The position numbers and the translations under genes were made by a program. From contig NZ_JAHBBG010000006.1 of assembly GCF_019331715.1 (NCBI RefSeq), positions 58,304 to 122,303 of the forward strand: 64,000 nt of DNA, given 5' to 3'. Positions 1-9,275 of the stretch are shown here, in pieces. Each line of letters opens with the position of its first letter. Position 1 is the stretch's first letter. This DNA comes from Bifidobacterium simiiventris. Its GTDB lineage: Bacteria; Actinomycetota; Actinomycetes; Actinomycetales; Bifidobacteriaceae. Under the pieces are notes generated by a model. It did no database searches, had not been told where the DNA came from, and saw nothing but the letters and a program-made list of their open reading frames with translations.

Positions 1-320
1 AGCAGGCAAGGCGCGCGACTCGCCACCAGTTGATAGGCATGCTCCCATGCTATCGAGAAATACAAAAATAAAGAAATGCTACGAAACTACCGGCCGATAA
101 ACGGCGTCGGACGGTGACGATTATCGGCGTGGGACCACAAAGCCGTGACGGGCGGCGGCAGGATGAGGGGCGTGCGGTCGGGCCAAGGGTGGTTCGGGTA
201 AACGTTCCGCACCTTCCCTCTCATGGTATGGCCGCGCCGTCGGGTTCTCTTCCTTTCTCTTCCCCGTCGACGCGGTTCGTACCTTGGTTCAGGGGATGCG
301 GATAGTGAAGGACTTCGATC
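1..320. other. Leader region upstream of the first surface-protein gene
   Basis: I see no convincing gene here. Bases 50-90 are noticeably AT-rich compared with the flanks, so a promoter for the downstream surface-protein gene may lie here, but the best -35/-10 pair (TTGATA at 30, TATCGA at 51) has a spacing of only 15. GAAGGA at about 305-311 is a plausible ribosome-binding site for the gene starting at 321. The element probably continues beyond base 1, because its left attachment site is not seen. Confidence 0.4.
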
Positions 321-2033
321 ATGTTCTCTTCCCACAGGATCGGCCGGCTGCTGCGCGCGACGATGACGGCCGTGCTATTGCTGGCCACGGCGACGGCCGG
401 AGGCATCGCCCATGCCGATGAGACCGGCGAGACGACGCCCGTATTGGGTGATTCGATCACGCTGAACGCCGGTCCGGGCTCGTCGCTGAATGGCGCGAAC
501 TTCAAAGTGGTCAAACTCGCCGGGTTCGCGATCCAGGGTTCCGCGGTGACGGTGCGCACCGAGGACGCGGTGCGCGGCGATGTGATCGCCTCGCTGCCGA
601 AGGTCGGCGACGGCGAATACCCGGCCGATGCGGCCGATGCCGACGGTGGGATGCCCGGCGAGGCGGCGCGGGGCAACGATGGCGCGGCGGACACGGGTTC
701 CGGCGGCGAGGATCCGATCGTGTGGCTGGCACGGCAGGGCGATGCGAAGGATTCCCCGGTTTGGCGGCTGTTCGCCGATCGCATGGCGGCCACCGTTTCC
801 GTCACGGATGCGCCGGTCATGTCCGGCACGACGACGCCGACCGCCGATGGCACGATTTCCTCGGTCGTGTTCGCCGGATTGCAGCCCGGCCTGTACCTAT
901 TGGAGGATGCGAACACGGCGTTGACCGGTACCACGCGTTCGGCGCCGATACTGGTCGGCACGGCGATCACCGCCGCGAAACCGCCGATCGGCAACGCCGA
1001 CGGCGCAGCCGAGATCAAGAACCAGCGCGTCACGATCGGCAAGAGCATCATCGACGGCGACGATGCGACGTTGACGGACGACCGCAATGTGGGCGACATC
1101 GTGGACTATCGTATTGAAACCCTCATCCCCGATACCACGAAATACGCGAATGATACGGCCAACCCGTACGTGTTCCGCCTGGCGGACACCCTGTCGAAAG
1201 GCCAGCGGTTCAACGATGATCTGTCCGTCACGGCCAGCAAGGACGGCCAGTCATGGAGCCCGCTCGACGGTGAAGATTACACGCTGCGGGCAAGCGAGTC
1301 CGACGGCGGCACGGCAACCACGATCGATCTCGACCTGAGCGCATGGGTTTATACGTATGGCTGTGACGGCATGGCGGGCGGTTTGCTGCGCATCGACTAT
1401 TCGGCCACGCTCACCGAGCATGCGACGATCGACGGCGACGGCAACACGAACACGGTCACGCTCACGTACTCGAACGATCCGAAAACCAACCAGACTGGCG
1501 AGCTCACGCCTCCGGACACCACCGTGTACACGCACGGCTTCCAATTCGACAAGATCGGCGAGGACGGCAAGACGCCGCTTGCCGGCGCGACGTTCACGCT
1601 CTACACGGCGGACACGTTCGTGGACGACGCCAAGTACCGTCGCGCCGACCGTCCCGATGAGGACGTGACCGCCACGTCCGACCGCAACGGTCTCGTAAGG
1701 TTCGACGGTCTGGCCGCCGGCACGTACTGGGTGCGCGAAACCGGAGTGCCGGACGGCTACCGTGACCTCGACGTGCGGGTCAAGGTCACGATCACCGCGG
1801 ATCCCGGTAAAGCGGCGCTGGTCGTGTTCGAACGCGTGCCCTCACTGGCCGATTCGCTCGTGCAGATCGAGAAGAACGGCCTGCTGTTCGTGCGCAACGT
1901 CACCACGATCACGAATCTGCCCTTGACTGGTAGTGGCGGCATCGTTCTGTTCCTCGTCATCGGCGGCCTGCTCGCCGCCGGCGGCGCGATCATCGCCGTC
2001 ATGACCCATCGCAAGGGGCGCCTGCTCAAATAA
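321..2033 (+). CDS. Sortase-anchored SpaA/Cna-B type surface protein (pilin-like)
   Basis: A 570-residue cell-wall surface protein. Residues 1 to about 32 form a signal peptide (basic start, hydrophobic core, AHA cleavage site). A Cna-B-like domain lies around residues 410-510 (FDKIGEDGKTPLAGATFTLY and later GLAAGTYWVRETGVPDGY), of the kind that forms internal isopeptide bonds in SpaA-type pilins. The C-terminus has the sorting signal LPLTG (533-537), a hydrophobic helix and a basic tail, so a sortase should anchor it to peptidoglycan. No sortase gene is in the window. It precedes the type IV secretion genes, so a role as conjugation adhesin or mating-pair surface factor is likely but inferred. 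GAAGGA precedes the ATG. Confidence 0.85.
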   Translation: MFSSHRIGRLLRATMTAVLLLATATAGGIAHADETGETTPVLGDSITLNAGPGSSLNGANFKVVKLAGFAIQGSAVTVRTEDAVRGDVIASLPKVGDGEYPADAADADGGMPGEAARGNDGAADTGSGGEDPIVWLARQGDAKDSPVWRLFADRMAATVSVTDAPVMSGTTTPTADGTISSVVFAGLQPGLYLLEDANTALTGTTRSAPILVGTAITAAKPPIGNADGAAEIKNQRVTIGKSIIDGDDATLTDDRNVGDIVDYRIETLIPDTTKYANDTANPYVFRLADTLSKGQRFNDDLSVTASKDGQSWSPLDGEDYTLRASESDGGTATTIDLDLSAWVYTYGCDGMAGGLLRIDYSATLTEHATIDGDGNTNTVTLTYSNDPKTNQTGELTPPDTTVYTHGFQFDKIGEDGKTPLAGATFTLYTADTFVDDAKYRRADRPDEDVTATSDRNGLVRFDGLAAGTYWVRETGVPDGYRDLDVRVKVTITADPGKAALVVFERVPSLADSLVQIEKNGLLFVRNVTTITNLPLTGSGGIVLFLVIGGLLAAGGAIIAVMTHRKGRLLK

Positions 2034-2046
2034 ACGCTCCACAACC

Positions 2047-2090
2047 GCCCCCGTTGCGCAACCCTACGGAATCGCGCGACGGGGGCTTTC
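2047..2090 (+). terminator. Rho-independent terminator after the first surface-protein gene
   Basis: GCCCCCGT at 2047-2054 pairs with ACGGGGGC at 2079-2086, and the stem can extend inward through TGCGC/GCGCG. A short TTTC tail follows. It lies 13 bases after the stop codon and separates the two surface-protein genes into different transcription units, or attenuates between them. Confidence 0.65.
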
Positions 2091-2318
2091 GTGTTTTCTC
2101 AAGGCATACGGCACTCCAATATCCGTCCGGGACCACGGGCGGCGGGCATGGGAACGGATACTGGCTGGCGTGCGGTGGGGCGCCAATGGTGGGCTCCGGT
2201 CAAATGATCCGCACGGGCTTTCCGGTTCGTCGTTCGCCGTCGCGGGTTTCCCTCTCCCTTTTTCTCGCGGCGGCGGCCGCGGCCGGGGGCTGGCTCCTCG
2301 TGAAAGGGAGTGTTTCAT

Positions 2319-5231
2319 ATGGGCGTGTTGGGAAGGAAATGCTGTGTTGCGGCAGCCATCGCCGCGGCGGTGTGCCTGCTGGTGTCGCCGATGCTGGCGT
2401 TGGGGTCGCCGGACGGCGCAGCCGGCGCCGGAAGCGGCGGCGTGGTCGGAGGAACGGCCGGCGGGCATGGCAATACGGCGGATACGGCGTCGCTGGGCTG
2501 GTATCTGCCGAACAAGGCATGGGTGCGTATGGGCGACGACGGCGTCTGGCAGATGGTTTCCGATCCCGAGCGGGATAATCACGTCGGCGCGGACGGCATG
2601 TCGTTCCTTGACGGCGACGTGGTCGCGGCGGCGGTGAATTTCACGGTGCCGTGGTGGGATGAGCCCACCCGGTTGGAGCTGGTGGACGATTGGACGCTGG
2701 TGGACCGGTATCTCGATGTGCGGGACGTGTCCGAGGTACGCGTGTACGTGGCCGAAATGGACGAATACGACGCTCCCTCGCTGGACGGCATCAACGTGAC
2801 CGGCGAGGATGTGACCGACCGTTTCGACATCGTCTCGGAGGGCATGACGGTCACGGCGAAGGCGACGACCGAGTATCTGGCGTCGCTGGACCTGAGGGAA
2901 CGTCGCAAGTCGTTGCAGTTCTCGATGCTGGTGCCGTTCGACGTGAGGTTCGACGTGCGCGAGGATCTGCAGCGGGACATCGACGCGATGCGCACGCGCA
3001 GCGGGTCGATCGACAATACGTGCAGCGATGGCAAACACGAGCTGATCAACCGCGGCGGCGTGTTCTGGGCCGATCACGAGTATTGGGAGACGAACGAGCC
3101 TCGCCTGTGCATCGTGCGCCCGGAGTTCGACAAGGATGTGACCGCGAGCGAAACGGAGGGCGGCGACGGGTCGAGCATCGATGGCCACAGCGTGCTGCCC
3201 GGCCAGACGGTCACCTATGAGCTGGAATTGCAGGTGGACGCCGCATCCGACTACACGCTGCACACGCTGGAGTTCGTGGACGAGTACGACGTGCGCACGA
3301 CGCCGGTCAAGGAGAGCCTGACGGTCGTCGACATGCGCGACGGCGTGACGGTGCCGGCCGAAGCGTACGACGTGGAGTGGGACGACGCCGGGCACAAACT
3401 GTCGGTCGCCTTCCGACGCGACTGGCTGGACGAGCATTGGGAACCGTACGGGAACCACCGGTATCGGTTGGAGTTCGACGCAACCGTGTCCGAGGACGCT
3501 GCCACGGACACGGTGATCTCGAACCGCGGCTGGATCACGTTGAACAATTCCGGATTGGAGTCGAACGAGGTGACGAACCGGCCGGTCGACCCGCAGCCGG
3601 TCAAGCAGGACACACAGGCGGACGCGTCGGTGGACATCGACGGCAGGACCGTGCTGGTCGGCGACCGCCTGTACTACCGGATCACGATCGACGCGGCAGG
3701 TTTGGCCGACCCGGCGTATCCGGTGCGCCGGCTGGGCGTGATCGACGACTACGACGAAACCGTGCTGGACGTGGACGAAGCCGGCATCCACGTGCTTGAC
3801 GAGCAGGGCGCGGACGTGACCGACCGGGTGAACGTGCAGGTCGCCGATGGCGTCGTCTACGCGTTCTTCAAGACCGTGGACACCACGCTTGCCGACGGGA
3901 CGGTGCTGCCGGGCGACCCGCAGCCCGCCGATCTGGCCGAATACGCGCGGCACGAACTGTCCGTGGAACGTGACGCGGGCATCGACCAGTCGCTGCTCGG
4001 CAAGACATACCAGCTGGTACTGCCGATGACGGTCATCGCGGCGGCGGACGGCGGCTCGGTCGAGAATACGGCCGTGCAGGTCACGAACAAGCGCCGCGCG
4101 GTGTCGAACACGGTCACGAACGTGCTCGCACAACTCGACCCGTTCAAGGACGTGACGGTCGACGTCGGCGCGGACAGCGCGGACGGCATGAGCATCTACA
4201 AGGACCAGCTGTTCCTCTACCGGCTGGATTCCTCCCTGCTGCCCGCGAACCGCGCCTACCCGCAGGTGACGCAGTGGTGTATCGACGACGATTACGACGA
4301 GTCGGGCGACGAATACGCCGGCCAGTGGGCCGTGTACGCGGCCGAGGACCTGCACGACGCGGCCGGCGGCGTGATCGCGGCGAAAGGCTCGCGCATCGCG
4401 GGCAGCGGCTTCGATTCCGCGCGATTCGGCGGCGACCTGTTCGCCTTGGACATGCGCGACGGCTCGTTCACGGTCGCAGCCACGCAACGCTATCTCGACC
4501 TGGTGTCGGCCGACGGCGCGCGGCCGCAGGCATGGCGCGCATACGTGCAGTTCCGACGGGTGAAGGCCGGCGAGTTCTCCAACACGTTCACGGAGACGCT
4601 GAATGGCGTGGAACGCCCGTCGAACACGGTGACCACGCGCACGCCCGAACGCTCCCCGTCCGTCGACGTGGAGAAGTTCGACAAAGCGTCCGGCCCGGAG
4701 ACGGGCGACCGCGACGACACGAAGGACGCGTTGGAGATCACGGGCGACGGCACGGTGATCGTGTTCCGCATCACGAACACCGGCGACGTGCCCCTGACCG
4801 GTCTCGAACTGTCCGACGAGACGATTGCCGGAGACGGCACGGTCACCGACCTGAAATACCCGGGCGGCTGGGCGACGCTCGTGTTGCAGCCGGGCGAATC
4901 CGTGGACGTGACCGGCACATTGACCGGCGTCACCGACCTGCACACCGATCGCGCGACCGTACAGGCCGCGCCGGTCATCGAATGCGTGCCGAAGGACGAC
5001 GACCCGTTCGACGACCGGCCCGCGCAGCCGGTCGAACCCGGCACGGTGTGCACGGACACGCCGATCACGAGCGAACCGGACGACTGGAGCGCCTACATGA
5101 AACGCATGCTGCCGCACACCGGCGTCGATCTGACCGGCGTCATGGCGGCCGGCATGCTCGTCCTGCTGATCGGGTTCGCCATGCTGCGCATCGCCCACGC
5201 GCATCGCCGGAACCCGGTTTCCAACCTCTGA
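2319..5231 (+). CDS. Large LPxTG-anchored multidomain fimbrial/adhesin-like protein
   Basis: A 970-residue secreted protein. The ATG at 2319 is preferred because AAAGGGAG sits at good spacing upstream. Residues 1 to about 32 form a signal peptide. The body holds several repeating beta-rich modules, each with a 'vDidG.tVlvGd.lyYrit.D' style start (around residues 290, 440 and 630), typical of isopeptide-forming fimbrial or DUF11-like surface proteins. A last module near 780-870 resembles DUF11 (VIVFRITNTGDVPLTGLELSDE). The sorting signal is LPHTG (931-935), then a membrane helix and a basic tail. It is the second surface protein ahead of the secretion operon, and probably mediates contact between cells during transfer; that role is inferred. 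Confidence 0.82.
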   Translation: MGVLGRKCCVAAAIAAAVCLLVSPMLALGSPDGAAGAGSGGVVGGTAGGHGNTADTASLGWYLPNKAWVRMGDDGVWQMVSDPERDNHVGADGMSFLDGDVVAAAVNFTVPWWDEPTRLELVDDWTLVDRYLDVRDVSEVRVYVAEMDEYDAPSLDGINVTGEDVTDRFDIVSEGMTVTAKATTEYLASLDLRERRKSLQFSMLVPFDVRFDVREDLQRDIDAMRTRSGSIDNTCSDGKHELINRGGVFWADHEYWETNEPRLCIVRPEFDKDVTASETEGGDGSSIDGHSVLPGQTVTYELELQVDAASDYTLHTLEFVDEYDVRTTPVKESLTVVDMRDGVTVPAEAYDVEWDDAGHKLSVAFRRDWLDEHWEPYGNHRYRLEFDATVSEDAATDTVISNRGWITLNNSGLESNEVTNRPVDPQPVKQDTQADASVDIDGRTVLVGDRLYYRITIDAAGLADPAYPVRRLGVIDDYDETVLDVDEAGIHVLDEQGADVTDRVNVQVADGVVYAFFKTVDTTLADGTVLPGDPQPADLAEYARHELSVERDAGIDQSLLGKTYQLVLPMTVIAAADGGSVENTAVQVTNKRRAVSNTVTNVLAQLDPFKDVTVDVGADSADGMSIYKDQLFLYRLDSSLLPANRAYPQVTQWCIDDDYDESGDEYAGQWAVYAAEDLHDAAGGVIAAKGSRIAGSGFDSARFGGDLFALDMRDGSFTVAATQRYLDLVSADGARPQAWRAYVQFRRVKAGEFSNTFTETLNGVERPSNTVTTRTPERSPSVDVEKFDKASGPETGDRDDTKDALEITGDGTVIVFRITNTGDVPLTGLELSDETIAGDGTVTDLKYPGGWATLVLQPGESVDVTGTLTGVTDLHTDRATVQAAPVIECVPKDDDPFDDRPAQPVEPGTVCTDTPITSEPDDWSAYMKRMLPHTGVDLTGVMAAGMLVLLIGFAMLRIAHAHRRNPVSNL

Positions 5232-5280
5232 CTTCCGCTGCGGCCACGGCATCATCCGCATGACCGCAACGGTTCCTACG

Positions 5281-5359
5281 GGGATGCTGTCGACCGTCAG
5301 GCAGGGTCGGCGGCATCCCGTCGCCAAGGCCGTCCGGCTTTCGACAACACCGGACGGCC
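5281..5359 (+). promoter_or_regulatory. Two consecutive hairpins in the leader of the secretion operon
   Basis: Hairpin 1 covers about 5281-5319: GGGATGC...CGACC pairs with GGTCG...GCATCCC, about 15 base pairs with two mismatches. Hairpin 2 pairs GGCCGTCCGG (5328-5337) with CCGGACGGCC (5350-5359), a perfect 10-bp stem. Neither is followed by a T run. They lie between the adhesin stop and the ribosome-binding site of the small TrbC-like gene, so they may act in attenuation, processing or mRNA stability. Confidence 0.45.
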
Positions 5360-5400
5360 GTCCACTCACCGTTGAGTCCCATCATCGCAAAGGAGCCGTC

Positions 5401-5604
5401 ATGGACACGATCACCACGATTCTCGAACTGCTGCAGAAGGCCGCGCTGCTGGGCGGCGGCATCTGGAGCGTATGGGGTGCGATCACCCTGGCCGGAGGTT
5501 TGAAGGACCATTCCGGCCCGCAAACCCAGTCCGGCATATGGCAGCTGGTCGGCGGCGCGGTCATCATCGCCGCGGCCGCCCTGTTCGCCAACCTCAGCTT
5601 CTGA
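5401..5604 (+). CDS. Small TrbC/Maff2-like membrane protein (conjugative pilin-like)
   Basis: A 67-residue protein with two hydrophobic helices (about residues 13-32 and 46-65) around a short polar loop (LKDHSGPQTQSG). Size, two-helix topology and position directly before the TrbL-like gene match the TrbC/VirB2-like or Maff2 small membrane proteins at the head of Gram-positive type IV secretion operons. AAAGGAG lies just upstream of the ATG. Function as a channel subunit is inferred from position and topology, not from a conserved catalytic motif. Confidence 0.7.
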   Translation: MDTITTILELLQKAALLGGGIWSVWGAITLAGGLKDHSGPQTQSGIWQLVGGAVIIAAAALFANLSF

Positions 5605-5668
5605 ACGCCCGTCGGCAAACGGGCGGTCGATTCGCATCGGACAGTCAAACGAGGAAGGTGAACCGGTC

Positions 5669-6520
5669 ATGGCGGACTTGGTGGAACCGTGCGTGAACAT
5701 GCTCAACGCGATCGGCGGCGGCATCGATGGCAGCATACTCGACCGGCTCGCGTTGGGACCGGCCGAGTTCAACGCGAGTCTGTACGGCATGGCGGGATCG
5801 GTGCATACGAGCGCGGTCAAACCGGTGTCCGCCACCATCGCCAGCATCGTGTTCACGCTGGAACTGGCCCGCGCGTCGACTCGCGCGGACGGCGACCGCG
5901 AACTGGGCGTGAAGATCATCGGGGGCGTGCTGCTCAAATGCGCGCTCGTGCTCCTGTTCGCGTCCAATGCGGCGCTGATCCTGCAGGGCATCGACGCGGT
6001 CGTCTCGCAGATCGTGTCCGCCGCGTCTGGTGTACTCGCTGCCGCGCCCGGCAGCGAGACGCAGCTGTTGGGCGATCAGATGCGCTCCGCGATCGAGGAT
6101 GCCGGCCTCATCGGCCAGAGCGGGCTCATGGTGCTGGTGCTGATCCCGTTCATCGTCTCGCAGATCGCCGGCGTGGTGTTGCTGGCGGTCGTGTACATGC
6201 GGTTCATGCAGATCTACATGCTGACCTGTTTCGCGTCGCTGCCGGTCGTGTTCATGGCCTCGGAGCATACGCGCATGATGGGCGTCGGCTATCTGAAACG
6301 CTACGGGCAGGTCTCGTTCCAGGCGATCACCCTGACGGTCGGCGTGATCCTGTACCGCACGTTCGTCGGTGAGGCGCTGCGGCTCGACGGCTATGTGGAC
6401 GGCGGCGACCTGTGGCAGTACATCATCGCGAACTTCGGCACGCTGCTGTTGGGGGCGATCATGCTTGGCTGTCTGGTCATGGTGTCCTCGGCCACCGCCA
6501 AGGCCGTGTTCGGCGAATAG
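5669..6520 (+). CDS. TrbL/VirB6-like polytopic membrane protein of the conjugation channel
   Basis: 283 residues with about six hydrophobic segments (near residues 50-70, 88-108, 150-180, 185-205, 225-245, 255-278). This fits the TrbL/VirB6 family that forms the inner-membrane part of a type IV secretion channel. It lies 64 bases after the TrbC-like gene and 26 before the PrgI-family gene, in the usual Gram-positive order TrbC-TrbL-PrgI-VirB4. No enzymatic motif is expected or seen. The GGAAGG upstream supports the ATG at 5669. Confidence 0.78.
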   Translation: MADLVEPCVNMLNAIGGGIDGSILDRLALGPAEFNASLYGMAGSVHTSAVKPVSATIASIVFTLELARASTRADGDRELGVKIIGGVLLKCALVLLFASNAALILQGIDAVVSQIVSAASGVLAAAPGSETQLLGDQMRSAIEDAGLIGQSGLMVLVLIPFIVSQIAGVVLLAVVYMRFMQIYMLTCFASLPVVFMASEHTRMMGVGYLKRYGQVSFQAITLTVGVILYRTFVGEALRLDGYVDGGDLWQYIIANFGTLLLGAIMLGCLVMVSSATAKAVFGE

Positions 6521-6546
6521 ACGCGAGATCAGGGAAGGCGGCGGCG

Positions 6547-6912
6547 ATGGCGTTGGAGATCAGGATCTACAAGGAGATCACGGCCACCGAGGCGCGGGTC
6601 ATGTGGGGCATGAGCTGGCGGCAGCTCGCCGCGGCCGCGATGATGGGCTGCCTGTCGGCGGGAGTGTGGCTCGTGTTCTGGCGCCTGCTCGGGCTCCCCG
6701 ACATCGGCCAGTACGTGGTGTTCCTCGTGAACCTGCCGTTGGCCGCATGGGGTTGGCTGCGGCCGAAGGGACTGAAACCGGAGGTCTGGTTCGGATACGT
6801 GATCGCATGCCGGTTCGGACAGCAACGGTATTTCATCGACGGTCCCGCACGGCCTCGCCGGCGGGAGCGAAAACGGGGCAGGAAGGCCATACGCGAACGA
6901 AAGGACGGATGA
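6547..6912 (+). CDS. PrgI-family membrane protein
   Basis: 121 residues starting MALEIRIYKEIT. A soluble N-terminus is followed by two membrane helices (about 28-50 and 55-72), then the motif RPKGLKPEVW and a strongly basic tail. This layout (short beta start, two helices, 'P.k.l..E.w') is typical of PrgI proteins, the Gram-positive counterpart of VirB3, which partner the VirB4 ATPase. Its stop overlaps the next ATG by four bases (ATGA), so the two are translationally coupled. Confidence 0.82.
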   Translation: MALEIRIYKEITATEARVMWGMSWRQLAAAAMMGCLSAGVWLVFWRLLGLPDIGQYVVFLVNLPLAAWGWLRPKGLKPEVWFGYVIACRFGQQRYFIDGPARPRRRERKRGRKAIRERKDG

Positions 6913-9275
6913 TCATGGCACGACGCAAACCGGCAGGCGGGCAGGGGCGCAGGATGCGCCGGCGGCGGGAGCGAGGGTATCGCACGGCGAAGGAGCTGAT
7001 CGGCTACGAGGCGATGCTCTCCAACGGGATCGCGTATCTGGGCGACGCTCGGTGGAGCGTGACCGTGCGCATGTCCGACATCAACTATGAGACGGCCACG
7101 CGCGAACGGCAGGCGCAGCTCATCAACGCGTGGGCGGAGTTCCTGAACACGTTCGACGGCTCCACGCGGCTGCAGGTCACCTGCGTGACGCGCACGCTCG
7201 ACGCCCATGACGTGATGTCGATGGTCGGCATGAGGCTGGACGGCGGCCCGTTCGACGCGCTGCGCGCGGAATCGAACCGCATCATGCTCGCCAAGCTCGG
7301 CGAACGCTCCCGCAACGCGGTCACCGACAAATACCTGACGGTCACGATCATGGAAGAGGATCCGGAACGCGCGCAGGCCACGCTGAACCGGCTCGTCAAA
7401 TCATCCGAAAGCCAGCTTTCCACGTTGGACGGCTGCAAGATCACGCCGCTCGGCCGAGGCGAACGACTGCGCCTGCTGGCCCTGCTGCTGCGTCCGGGCG
7501 AACCGTTCCGCTACGACGACAAGCTGGTCGAATCCGGCCGCGCCACGTCGAAGGACTTCGTCGCGCCGTGGTGCGTGGACGCGACGGACGCGCGCGTGTT
7601 ATGCCTGTCGAACGCCGCGGGCGACACGCTGCGCTCGACGTTGTGGATACGCGACTTCCCGCCGATCATGTCCGACCGGCTGATCGCCGAACTGACCGGC
7701 TTGAAGACCGAGGGCACGGTGTCGATTCATCTCGCGCCGTACGATCGCAGCGTCGGCGCGGAACTGGTGGACCGCAAGATCGCCGAAATGGACATGCAAC
7801 GCCTAGAGGAACGCCGCAGGAACATGCGACGGCACATTCCCGCCGACGAACTGCCCGCCGACCTGCGCGACTCGTTGGAGGAGGCGCATAATCTTCGCGA
7901 CGAGATGCGCCGGTCGAACGAACGGCTCGTGGAGGCGCTGGCGGCGGTCACGGTCTCGGCCCCCACGCGCCCGCTGCTCGACCAGCGGGTCAAGGACGTG
8001 CTCGCCGCCTGCCGCAAGCTCTCCTGCACGGCCGAAACCCTCGCCTGCATGCAGCTCGACGGGTTGAACGCAAGCCTGCCGTTGGGCGTGAACCCGCTGC
8101 CGATGCGACGCACGCTGACCACGAGCGGCGCCGCGATCATGATGCCTTTCACGAATCAGGAGATCATGGACGAGCAAGGCGTGTTCTATGGAGTCAACGC
8201 GCGCAGCGGCAACGCGCTCATGGTCGACCGCACCCGCACCACGATCAACGCGAACGGATTCGTGCTCGGCACCACCGGCAGCGGCAAATCGCAGGCCGCG
8301 AAGGCCGAAATGACCGCCTTGTTCCTGTCACGGCCCGACGACGATCTGATCATCGTCGACCCCGAACATGAGTACGCGCCCCTGTGCGAGGCGCTGCACG
8401 GCGCGAGGGTGATCGTCAGCGCCGGTTCCGCCGACCGCATCAACCCGATGGACATCACGCTCGACGCCACGCTGGACGGCGACCCGATCCGCACGAAGGC
8501 GAACGCGGTCATCTCCATGATCGGCGCGCTCATCGGCGGCTCCGACGGGCTGAACGCCGCGGAACGCTCCATCGTGGACCGGTGCGCGCTCGGCCTGTAC
8601 CGCGAATACCGCAACAATTCGGCCCTGCCGCAGCCCACTCTGGCCGATCTGCATCGCAGGCTCGTGGCCAGCAGCGAGCCGGAGGCGCGAGGGCTGGCGT
8701 TGAGCCTCGAATCGTATACGCTCGGCAGCCTGTCGGGCTTCGCCGGCCAAACCACCGTGGACACGTCCAACCGGTTCACCGTGTTCGACGTGGCCGCGCT
8801 GGAAGGGGAGCTCAAGACGTTCGGGATGATGGTCGTGCTCGACCATCTGTGGAACCGGGTCGCCCGCAACCGGAAAGCGGACCGGCGCACCTGGATCTAT
8901 GTGGACGAGTTCCACCGCATGTTCTCCAACAGGTACGCGTCCGAACAGTTCCTCGACATGTTCAAACGCGCCCGCAAATGGGGTCTCGGCATGACCGGCG
9001 TCACCCAGAACATCGAGGAACTGCTCGCCAGCAAGGAGGCGCGGTTCATGCTCGCCAACTCCGCGTTCCTGCTGCTCATGAACCAGACGCCCACCGACGC
9101 GGCGAAACTGGCCGACATGTGGCATCTGTCGCCCGAACTGAAGGAACGGTTGGGCGGCGCACGCCCCGGCGAGGGTCTGCTCAAGGCAGGCGAGGCGTTC
9201 ATCCCGTTCGACGGGCGCATCCCGACCGATTCCACGCTCTACCGGCTGTTCACCACGAAATTCGGGGAGACCTGA
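6909..9275 (+). CDS. VirB4/TraE-type conjugation ATPase
   Basis: 788 residues. This AAA-type ATPase powers assembly of, and transfer through, the type IV secretion channel. Walker A (GTTGSGKSQ) is near residue 453, Walker B (TWIYVDEFH) near 660, and the following GVTQNIEELL fits the sensor region of VirB4 proteins. The N-terminal half, with a basic start and a long domain without nucleotide motifs, is the usual VirB4 N-domain. The ATG at 6909 overlaps the PrgI stop; ATG 6915 is an alternative with a better-spaced AAAGGA. The stop overlaps the start of the CHAP protein. Length is normal for the family. Confidence 0.93.
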   Translation: MIMARRKPAGGQGRRMRRRRERGYRTAKELIGYEAMLSNGIAYLGDARWSVTVRMSDINYETATRERQAQLINAWAEFLNTFDGSTRLQVTCVTRTLDAHDVMSMVGMRLDGGPFDALRAESNRIMLAKLGERSRNAVTDKYLTVTIMEEDPERAQATLNRLVKSSESQLSTLDGCKITPLGRGERLRLLALLLRPGEPFRYDDKLVESGRATSKDFVAPWCVDATDARVLCLSNAAGDTLRSTLWIRDFPPIMSDRLIAELTGLKTEGTVSIHLAPYDRSVGAELVDRKIAEMDMQRLEERRRNMRRHIPADELPADLRDSLEEAHNLRDEMRRSNERLVEALAAVTVSAPTRPLLDQRVKDVLAACRKLSCTAETLACMQLDGLNASLPLGVNPLPMRRTLTTSGAAIMMPFTNQEIMDEQGVFYGVNARSGNALMVDRTRTTINANGFVLGTTGSGKSQAAKAEMTALFLSRPDDDLIIVDPEHEYAPLCEALHGARVIVSAGSADRINPMDITLDATLDGDPIRTKANAVISMIGALIGGSDGLNAAERSIVDRCALGLYREYRNNSALPQPTLADLHRRLVASSEPEARGLALSLESYTLGSLSGFAGQTTVDTSNRFTVFDVAALEGELKTFGMMVVLDHLWNRVARNRKADRRTWIYVDEFHRMFSNRYASEQFLDMFKRARKWGLGMTGVTQNIEELLASKEARFMLANSAFLLLMNQTPTDAAKLADMWHLSPELKERLGGARPGEGLLKAGEAFIPFDGRIPTDSTLYRLFTTKFGET

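Noticed and set aside
2064..5369. Very long open frame on the minus strand opposite the adhesin gene (about 1100 codons)
   Set aside because: Its protein is extremely rich in Arg, His and Val with no domain pattern, typical of an antisense shadow of a high-GC gene. The plus-strand gene has signal peptide, modules and sorting signal.
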